Shown here in pieces: positions 51,417 through 58,849 of a DNA stretch of 58,849 nt. The first letter of the stretch is position 1. Each line of letters starts with the position of its first letter. The position numbers were made by a program, and so were the translations under genes. The notes beneath the pieces were generated by a model that saw only the letters and a list, made by a program, of their open reading frames with translations, made no database searches and was not told where the DNA came from. Location of the stretch: contig JALGVE010000010.1 in NCBI GenBank assembly GCA_029820045.1, positions 1-58,849 of the forward strand, read 5' to 3'. The DNA comes from Candidatus Zipacnadia bacterium. Lineage in GTDB: Bacteria; Armatimonadota; Zipacnadia; Zipacnadales; UBA5352.

Positions 51417-52037
51417 TCAGGCCGCAAGACTCTGCTCGATCTGAAGGATGCTGATGAGCACGGCGACGACGTCCGGGTGGAACTGCGTGCCTGCGCGCAT
51501 GAGGAGTTCAGCAAGGGCCTGCGCGCGTGGCCTGGCGGGACGGTAGGGACGCCAACTCGTCATGGCGTCGTACGCATCGCAGACGCCGAGTATGTAGGCG
51601 CGCAGGTCGAGTTCGTCACCGCCCAGCCCATCGGGGTAGCCCCGCCCATCGAACTGTTCGTGATGATGGCGCACGGGGTCGCTCAGGTGAGCGAGGGCGG
51701 GGATGCCAACGATCAGCTCGGCTCCTACGATGGGGTGCTGACGCACCTGGCGGAACTCGGTGGGCGTAAGAGGTCCCGGCTTGGAGAGAACCGCGCGATC
51801 CACCCCTACCTTGCCGACGTCGTGCAACATACCCAACACGCCCAACTCGTTCAGGCTGGAGCGGGGCAGGCCGAAGAAACGGCCAACCTCCACGGCAAGC
51901 TGGGCGACGCGGCACGAGTGAGCGTAGACACACGCGTCCGCGCTGGCCGCCCGAGAAAGGAGGCTGGCAACTGCGGCATCAGTGTGCGGGGGGAATGCGA
52001 CGTCCACCCACCCACGTTGCGGTTCATGCGCGGACAT
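51417..52037 (-). CDS. HD-GYP domain protein (c-di-GMP phosphodiesterase family)
   Basis: 206 aa from ATG 52037, which overlaps the end of the kinase-like gene; the track start at 52166 would run through that gene. It contains the HD motif (LHDVGKVGV, H72 D73) and the full signature HHE-QF-DG-R-GYP (H125-P135), followed by ILGVCDAYDAMTSWRPYR. These are the metal- and c-di-GMP-binding residues of HD-GYP enzymes, which hydrolyse c-di-GMP to pGpG/GMP. There is no receiver domain, so activity may be controlled by its operon partners. It is the last gene of the chemotaxis operon, linking c-di-GMP to motility control. Confidence 0.88.
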   Translation of the reverse strand: MSAHEPQRGWVDVAFPPHTDAAVASLLSRAASADACVYAHSCRVAQLAVEVGRFFGLPRSSLNELGVLGMLHDVGKVGVDRAVLSKPGPLTPTEFRQVRQHPIVGAELIVGIPALAHLSDPVRHHHEQFDGRGYPDGLGGDELDLRAYILGVCDAYDAMTSWRPYRPARPRAQALAELLMRAGTQFHPDVVAVLISILQIEQSLAA

Positions 52038-52845
52038 TGCGTACTGGCGCCTCTGTCCGCGAGCCGGCGCAGGCCACGGCCTGTGCCATCGGGCGCTGGT
52101 GGTAGGAAGCCGCGGGTAGGATGAGCAGGATGCCTGGGCGGTCGGTGAGCAGATCGAGGCTCCCACCGTGCCGGATGGCGATAAGCCGCGCGGCGGTCAT
52201 CGGCAACTGATCGGCCGCGAGCGCTCCCGGCGTGTCCTGCTCATTGTTGCTCAGCGAATCGAGGCGGACGACCAGCTTGACGCGCGCCTCTTGACCTGCC
52301 TGTGCCGGGACCGGCGTCACGGAGGTGACTACCCTGTCGCCCGCACGCGCCAGCGAGGTGACGGACCGCAAGGCGCTCAGCACGGCCTGGTGCAGCAGGT
52401 CTTCGTCCCCCAGTACTGGTGGACAGGATTGAGCCGCATCCACCACCAGCCATGCACCCACGAGCTGCGAGTAGGAGGCGAGGGTGCGCACCGCGCGCCT
52501 GCTGATGCCCACGAGGTCCACCGGGCTGAGCAGTCTGGCGTCCAGCGCTCCGCCCTGCCTCGCCACCACCAGGAGGTCGGAGACCAGCCGGTCAATGGTC
52601 GTTACCTCGCTCGCAATCATGCTCAGCATCTCACGGTGGTCGTTCGGGTCAAAGTCCCCGCCGAGCAGGTAGTCGGCGGCGGCCCCGATGGTGGTCAAGC
52701 TCGAGCGAGTGCGATGGGCAAAGGACTCAACGGCCCGCAGGTCGAGGTCAAAGGAAGGGCCCGTGGCCCCGCCCGAGATAGCCGCATCCTGCGGAGCAGG
52801 CTGCTCTGCGCCGTCGGCGGCTTGATAGCCGATTCCCTCGGACAT
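52024..52845 (-). CDS. Degenerate histidine-kinase-like protein
   Basis: 273 aa, soluble. Residues ~38-100 form a HisKA-like dimerisation helix pair; H44 in AHRTRSSLTTI takes the place of the phospho-accepting His of HELRTPL. The ATP-binding half is eroded. The N-box region reads DEDLLHQAVLSALRSVTSL without the conserved Asn, and no DxGxG or GxGxG boxes are seen before ARLIAIRHGGSLDLL. Autophosphorylation is therefore doubtful. It could accept phosphate from elsewhere or act as an adaptor. Its stop overlaps the HD-GYP start, and cheB lies about 100 bp upstream. Confidence 0.65.
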   Translation of the reverse strand: MSEGIGYQAADGAEQPAPQDAAISGGATGPSFDLDLRAVESFAHRTRSSLTTIGAAADYLLGGDFDPNDHREMLSMIASEVTTIDRLVSDLLVVARQGGALDARLLSPVDLVGISRRAVRTLASYSQLVGAWLVVDAAQSCPPVLGDEDLLHQAVLSALRSVTSLARAGDRVVTSVTPVPAQAGQEARVKLVVRLDSLSNNEQDTPGALAADQLPMTAARLIAIRHGGSLDLLTDRPGILLILPAASYHQRPMAQAVACAGSRTEAPVRNVRA

Positions 52846-52943
52846 GGTAACACCGCATCCCGTTCGCTGAGAATAGCGTGTCTATGATTGGTTATCGGCA
52901 GGATACGCCGAGAGTTTAGTGGCTGAGGCGAATACGCGCTTGC

Positions 52944-54586
<1,643 letters not shown>

Positions 54587-54603
<17 letters not shown>

Positions 54604-54982
54604 TATCGGTCACCCCCGTAATCTCGGCCACGATGTCCCGAAGCGTTTCCGGCGCAAAGGGTTTGTGAATGAACTTAGCGCCGATCTGCACCAGGCGATT
54701 GATGCGCGTCTCACTGCCCTCGGTGGAGACGACGATGACGGGGATCTCCGCGACGTTGGGGTCGGCCTGCATCCGTTGGATCATCTCCTCGCCATCCATC
54801 ACAGGCATGTTGATGTCCACGATGCCCAGGTCAATCCAGTGCTCACCGAGGGCGTCGAGCCCCTCCTGGCCGTTAGCCGCCTGATGGACCTCTCCGACCG
54901 GTATGCCGGCCATGCCGAGCGTCTTGATGATCATCGCCCTCATCACGGCGCTGTCATCCACCACTAGAACGTTCAGTGCCAT
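54587..54982 (-). CDS. cheY: Chemotaxis response regulator CheY
   Basis: 131 aa from ATG 54982 (GGAGG eight bases upstream; the track start adds six residues). It is a single receiver domain with the acidic pair D9/D10, phospho-acceptor D56 (IVDINMPVMDG), switch Thr/Ser in VIVVSTEGS and Lys in IHKPF. It controls motor switching after phosphorylation by CheA, or acts as a phosphate sink. It overlaps cheX. Confidence 0.92.
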
Positions 54983-55053
54983 CTTGCTTACCTCCAGCAC
55001 TACGGCTTCGAGCTGCGAGCGACGAGTTCCCAGCCTCTAACACCAACGACCTT

Positions 55054-55123
55054 GCGCGACAGCAATGTCGCGCCTCCTGTAGGCGGGCATCGCCTTGCGC
55101 GCGTCGGGCTAGAAGCGCAACCC
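55054..55123. repeat. Hairpin plus partial dispersed repeat
   Basis: GCGCGACA-gcaa-TGTCGCGC (55054-55073) is a perfect 8-bp hairpin. From about 55101 TCGGGCTAGAAGCGCAACC is an inverted partial copy of the GTAGGTCGGGC-family repeat. It lies within the operon between cheD and cheY. Confidence 0.5.
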
Positions 55124-55139
55124 ACGCGAGTAGTTGGGG

Positions 55140-55619
55140 CTAGAGTTGCGTCTCTTCCCGCCCCGTGCTGACCCAGGTGCGGCCGCTGCCAATCTCCAGG
55201 TACATCGTCCTCGCCTTGCTGCCTCCGACATCCTGCGCATCTATGAGGATGCCGTTCTTCCAGAACAGCTTCTTGAGTGTGACGATGTTCCTCTTGCCGA
55301 TGGCAAAGCGGTCGCTGCTGCTGTCCTGGACGTTCGCGCCACCCGCCACCTTCACAACCAGCCGGGCTTTGTCCGCACCGGCGGCGTAGACCTCGCGAAA
55401 GAACGCGGGCACACCCGTGTCCACGAACATGAAGGGGTTCTTCTCAGCCTTCTCAGGGTTGATAGATGACACCGGCATCATCACATGCAGCACACCCCCG
55501 ACGCCCGCGACCTCGTCGTGAATGGCTATGCCGAGGCAGCTACCCAGGGCGTGGGTGATGATGAGGTCTCCCGCCTCGCTCGAGAGCTTCATCTCCGCTA
55601 TGCCGACGATGTGTTTCAT
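55140..55619 (-). CDS. cheD: Chemoreceptor glutamine deamidase CheD
   Basis: 159 aa, starting in an ATGA overlap with cheR. It has the family signature ALGSCLGIAIHD with catalytic Cys28, and H45 in GGVLHVMMP. It deamidates selected receptor glutamines and, in several bacteria, is controlled by CheC-type phosphatases, so its co-occurrence with CheX and CheY fits. Confidence 0.93.
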   Translation of the reverse strand: MKHIVGIAEMKLSSEAGDLIITHALGSCLGIAIHDEVAGVGGVLHVMMPVSSINPEKAEKNPFMFVDTGVPAFFREVYAAGADKARLVVKVAGGANVQDSSSDRFAIGKRNIVTLKKLFWKNGILIDAQDVGGSKARTMYLEIGSGRTWVSTGREETQL

Positions 55620-56476
55620 GCTGCCTTTTCCTCGCTCAGGGGCGCTGGCTTTTCGTACACGGTCGGCTCTACGTAGCGAAGCTGGTGGCGGACACCGGTC
55701 AGGCTCTCTGAGTGGCCGATGAAAAGCGTTCCGGCGGGCGCGAGCAGGTCCGTGAAGCGTTCGACAAGCTGGGCCTGCGTGGGTTTGTCAAAGTAGATCA
55801 TCACGTTGCGGCAGAAGATGATCTCAAAGGGCCCACCCATCGGCCACGTGTCCATCAGGTTGAGACGTGCGAAGTGCACGAGCTGGCGCAAGCTCTCCTT
55901 CACCTGGTAGCGGCGCTCCGGACGCGCCTCAATGCACGTGAAGTGCTTCGACCGCAGCATCCCCGGCACGTCCTGGAGACGCTTCTTGTCGTAGATGCCC
56001 TCTCGGGCACGCTCGAGCACGGTGGTGGAGAGGTCCGTGGCCAGGATCTTGACATCCCAGGCTTGCAGGTCCGGGATCGCCTCGGCCAGGTGGATCGCGA
56101 TGGAATATGGCTCCTCCCCTGACGAGCAGCCGGCGCTCCAGACGTGCAGGCGACGGCTTCCGCTGGCGAGGAGGCGGGGCACGATTGTGTTGACCATGTA
56201 CACGAAGTGGCTTGGCTCGCGGAAGAATCTGGTCAAGTTCGTGGAGAGGGCATCGAGCATGGCGGTGAGCTCGTCCCCGCTGTCGTCGCGCCGGAGGTAG
56301 TCCATGTACTCCTCAAAGCTCGCCATGCCGAGCGCCCGCAGGCGCTTGGCGAGGCGTGCCCTGACGAGTTGCTTCTTCCCCTCGTGCAGGTTGATCCCGC
56401 ACAGCTTCTTGGTCAGCGTGCTGACCCTGCGGAACTGTGCGTCCGTCAATTCGGCCCCTTGCAGTCCCGACTGCAT
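55616..56476 (-). CDS. cheR: Chemotaxis protein methyltransferase CheR
   Basis: 286 aa from ATG 56476 (MQSGLQGAELTDAQFRRV), which matches normal CheR starts; the track start at 56560 adds an unlikely hydrophobic leader. The N-terminal helical domain contains KLCGINLHEGKKQLVRARL. The SAM-binding domain contains STNLTRFFREPSHF, HVWSAGCSSGEEPYSIAI, DVKILATDLSTTVL and EIIFCRNVMIYFDKPTQ. It methylates receptor glutamates using S-adenosylmethionine. No strong Shine-Dalgarno sequence is seen. It overlaps cheD by four bases. Confidence 0.93.
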   Translation of the reverse strand: MQSGLQGAELTDAQFRRVSTLTKKLCGINLHEGKKQLVRARLAKRLRALGMASFEEYMDYLRRDDSGDELTAMLDALSTNLTRFFREPSHFVYMVNTIVPRLLASGSRRLHVWSAGCSSGEEPYSIAIHLAEAIPDLQAWDVKILATDLSTTVLERAREGIYDKKRLQDVPGMLRSKHFTCIEARPERRYQVKESLRQLVHFARLNLMDTWPMGGPFEIIFCRNVMIYFDKPTQAQLVERFTDLLAPAGTLFIGHSESLTGVRHQLRYVEPTVYEKPAPLSEEKAA

Positions 56477-56577
56477 CGCGAACACCACACAAACAGTATA
56501 TCGAACTCTCAACTCGACGCCCTGGCGCCGCCCAAGCGACATGGCGAAGAGTGGACTCACGGATGCGCGAACTACGC

Positions 56578-57189
56578 TTACCCCTGCACCTTCTGAAATA
56601 GCTGGGCATCAGGTGCTACCCGCTCAAAGAGAGCAGCCACCTCTCGCGGCAGCTTCTGAGTCTGCTCTACCGCCAGGAAGCCGTCAGCCGCCAGCGCATC
56701 ATGGAACATCTGGAGCACATCTATTCTCTCCTTGGGCTTGAGATGAAGCAGCACGTTCTTACACACGATCAGGCCGAAGCCGGAGCGGATCGGCTTCAAG
56801 GAGAGCAGGTCATGCCTCTGGTAGCAGACAACTCTCATGAGTTCCGGGTCAATTCTGAAGTGCTTCGGCGTGTCCTCGACCGGCGTGAAGTACCTCGCGA
56901 GAAGGTCGGCGGGTATCCTCTTGACAGACTCATAGGGATACATCCCTTGAGCGATGATGTCCCCGAAGCGACGGCTGCTATCAATATCGCTGGCATATAT
57001 CTTCAGGTTCCTGAAAAGGAAGGGACCCATGTTCTCACGGAAGATGATAGCGAGCGAGTATGGCTCCGGTCCCATGGCACAACCGGCGTCCCAGACATTG
57101 ATGTAGCGCCTACCTTTGAGCTGCGGGATGGCGTGTCTTTCGATGGCACGCAAGGCATCCATGTCACGGAAGAAGTAGGTAAAGGCCAT
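56578..57189 (-). CDS. CheR-like SAM methyltransferase domain, short form
   Basis: 203 aa. It consists only of the C-terminal SAM-binding part of CheR: FTYFFRDMDALRAIERHAIP, INVWDAGCAMGPEPYSLAI, LKIYASDIDSSRRFG, FGLIVCKNVLLHLKPKERID and a tail TQKLPREVAALFERVAP. The N-terminal receptor-recognising helical domain of CheR is absent. The start is at the exact point where CheR proteins have T-x-FFRD, so truncation is probably natural for this subfamily. It may methylate a different protein or act on receptors bound by other means. It lies 101 bp upstream of cheR's ATG, on the same strand. Confidence 0.8.
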   Translation of the reverse strand: MAFTYFFRDMDALRAIERHAIPQLKGRRYINVWDAGCAMGPEPYSLAIIFRENMGPFLFRNLKIYASDIDSSRRFGDIIAQGMYPYESVKRIPADLLARYFTPVEDTPKHFRIDPELMRVVCYQRHDLLSLKPIRSGFGLIVCKNVLLHLKPKERIDVLQMFHDALAADGFLAVEQTQKLPREVAALFERVAPDAQLFQKVQG

Positions 57190-57652
57190 CAGTATGACCC
57201 CTCATCGGCTGGCCCCCTTTACTCGGCGGCAGCTACTCACGTTGTCACCCGGCGAGTGCCTGCGGTCGCAAGCGGAGCGAATGGTCTCATAGGCGTCTCG
57301 GCCATAGTAGGACAGGTGCCCTCACCTGTCCCGGCTGCTCGCCCGGCGATGCCTCGGACAGACGAGGCGTCTGTCCTACTACCCGACAGACGAGGCGTCT
57401 GCCCTACTACGCGACAGACGAGGCGTCTGTCCTACTACGCGACAGACGAGGCCTCTGTCCTACTACGCGACAGACGAGGCGTCTGTCCTACTACGCGACA
57501 GACGAGGCCTCTGTCCTACTACGCGACAGACGAGGCCTCTGTCCTACTACGCGACAGACGAGGCCTCTCCCAGGTGAACAGTTACACTCAGCGCGACAAG
57601 GGGGGAGCCGAGCGAACCCGGCTCCCCCTTTGCCTGTACTGTGAAGCTGATC
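57190..57652. other. Intergenic repeat region inside the chemotaxis operon
   Basis: 463 bp. It holds GGACAGGTG-ccct-CACCTGTCC (57310-57331) and the eight-copy tandem array at 57357-57568. The long ORF 56701-57792 on the plus strand translates the repeats and the antisense of the methyltransferase gene, and is not a gene. Confidence 0.6.
57357..57568. repeat. Tandem array of eight 28-bp palindromic units
   Basis: Copies begin at 57357, 57385, 57413, 57441, 57469, 57497, 57525 and 57553 (the last partial), with exact 28-bp spacing. Each unit is GACAGACGAGGC(G/C)TCTGTC followed by CTACTACGC, so every unit contains a small hairpin (GACAGA...TCTGTC). There are two variants, GGCGTC and GGCCTC. TAGTAGGACAG at 57305 is the inverse of the unit's CTGTCCTACTA. 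There are no spacers, so it is not CRISPR. Confidence 0.85.
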
Positions 57653-58849
57653 TCAGAAGCTTCCCAGCGCCTCCTTGTCGCCCTCATCCATCGGGATTAC
57701 TTCCTCGGCCGCCGGCGCGTTCTCTCCGCCAACTAGCTTTAGTGACGTGCCTGCGGCCTTGTGCGCGGTCGGAGCATGGGCTGGTGTTGTAGCTCGGCCC
57801 CCTCCTCCCGCGGCGCTGCTCAGCCTGAAGGCCTCCACCATCGCGCGCAGCTCCTGAGCCTGAGCGGATAGCTCCTCCGAGGCGCTGGCCGACTCCTCGG
57901 AGTTGGCCGCGTTCTGCTGAGTGACCTGGTCCATCTGGCCCACGGCGGTGTTGATCTGCTCGATGCCCTGGGCCTGCTCGTTGCTGGCCGCGGCGATCTC
58001 AGCCACCAGGCTGTTGACCTTGCTGGAGCCGTCGGCGATCTCCACCAACGCCTCGGCGACCTCCTGGCTGATAGCGACGCCGCCTTCGGCGTTCTTCACC
58101 GATTCCGCGATCATGTCGGCAGTGTTCTTCGCAGCCTCGGCGCTGCGCTGCGCGAGGTTGCGGACCTCCTCGGCCACCACGGCAAAGCCCTTGCCAGCAT
58201 CGCCAGCGCGGGCCGCCTCCACCGCGGCGTTGAGCGCCAGCAGATTGGTCTGGAAGGCGATCTCGTCAATGGTCTTGACGATCTTGCTGGTCTCCTCCGA
58301 GGATTTCTGGATGTCGTCTATGGCCGCGGACATGCGTCCCATTGCCTCGCTGCCCTTGTCGGCACTCGACTGGGCCCCGGCGGCGAGGTTTGTGGCTTCG
58401 TCGGCATTGCCAGCGTTCTGCTTGGTCATCGAGGACATCTGCTCGAGGCTGGCTCCTCGAGAGCACTGGCTTGCTCGGCGGCGCCTTCAGCCAGGCTCTG
58501 GCTGCCAGTGCCGATCTGTCCGCTGGCCTCGGCAATCTGCACCACCGCCGCCGCGACCTGGCCCAGAGCCTCATCTATCCCGGCGACCGCGGCGTTGATG
58601 TTGTTCTTCAGCTCTGCGAAATCGCCTTTGTAGGCGCCCTCCATGCGCTTGGTGACGTCCCGCTGCGCTGCGGCCTCCAGCACTATCGCGGCCTCGTTAA
58701 TCGGCCCGACGATCGCGTCGAGCGTATTGTTGACGCCCTGGAGAATCTGAGCGTAGTCGCCTTGGTACTGCGAGATGTCGGCGCGGCTGTCGAGCTTGCC
58801 TGCGACCGCGTCATCGGCGAGCCGGGCCGACTCGGCGATCAATCCGTTC
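57653..58849 (-). pseudogene. Methyl-accepting chemotaxis protein, 5' partial and frameshifted
   Basis: The window ends inside this gene. The upstream frame (58426-58849) has a HAMP-like region (DDAVAGKLDSRADISQYQGD, VTKRMEGAYKGDFAELKNNI) and the start of the signalling domain ([18 protein letters not shown]), then reads into a stop. The downstream frame (57653-58438) resumes at [15 protein letters not shown] and has the receptor hairpin tip [21 protein letters not shown]. Comparison with the usual [15 protein letters not shown] suggests a 7-base loss near 58448-58455 between short CCAGC repeats. Otherwise it would be an ordinary MCP that senses signals and controls CheA. It may be a real inactivation, programmed or phase-variable slippage, or an assembly error. 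Confidence 0.8.

Noticed and set aside
57357-57568. CRISPR array
   Set aside because: Units are contiguous at 28 bp with no spacers, and no cas genes are present.
56701-57792. 363-aa plus-strand ORF with repeats RDRRGVCPTTRQTR
   Set aside because: It translates the 28-bp tandem array and the antisense of the short methyltransferase gene.

Overview
The window reads as chromosomal DNA of a high-GC, probably free-living bacterium. The best guess is Armatimonadota or a relative. The reasons are a type II prepilin-like protein with the H-X9-DG tail signature, a DUF5693-CsaB pair, many Gfo/Idh/MocA oxidoreductases beside sulfatases and large secreted polysaccharide-degrading enzymes, and a chemotaxis operon. 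No rRNA, tRNA, phage, integrase or CRISPR array was seen. The taxonomic call is inference from gene content only.

Layout. 1-2530 is an eroded accessory patch: three copies of the 3' end of a Gfo/Idh/MocA gene are interleaved with an MNT-HEPN toxin-antitoxin pair (behind a tandem palindromic operator), an intact RelE/ParE-type pair and a broken RelE copy. 2563-8176 (minus) holds a WD40 lipoprotein, a KaiC-like double ATPase fused in frame to an ABC-type solute-binding protein, and an overlapping small regulator-like gene. 8386-20169 (plus) carries a GH2 glycosidase, a prepilin-like protein with its own promoter and terminator, two oxidoreductases, DUF5693-csaB and a TolB-like beta-propeller. 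20232-27654 (minus) is an energy-transduction cluster: a giant TPR protein, ExbB, ExbD and a TonB-like protein whose C-terminus is DUF4159 instead of a TonB domain.

28197-51186 is a glycan-degradation island: a heparinase II/III-type lyase, two very large secreted multidomain proteins, three sulfatase-family proteins (two with Thr at the formylglycine position), four Gfo/Idh/MocA proteins, a TIM-barrel sugar isomerase/epimerase and a PPC/DUF296 protein. The secreted enzymes probably release sugars that the oxidoreductases and isomerase then process. 51417-58849 (minus) is a chemotaxis operon (MCP, CheR-like, CheR, CheD, CheY, CheX, CheB, a degenerate histidine kinase, HD-GYP) with neither CheA nor CheW in view. 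The MCP gene carries a frameshift.

The most unusual features are: (i) the KaiC/solute-binding-protein fusion; (ii) the TonB-like/Gly-rich/DUF4159 protein; (iii) two intergenic elements (16700-16860 and 51207-51400) in which nearly every base lies in one of seven nested stems with the same architecture but different stem sequences, plus looser relatives at 13191, 17104, 27940 and 30733; (iv) a gene-boundary duplication around a palindromic insertion at 36937-37126; and (v) an eight-copy 28-bp tandem array of small palindromes at 57357-57568.
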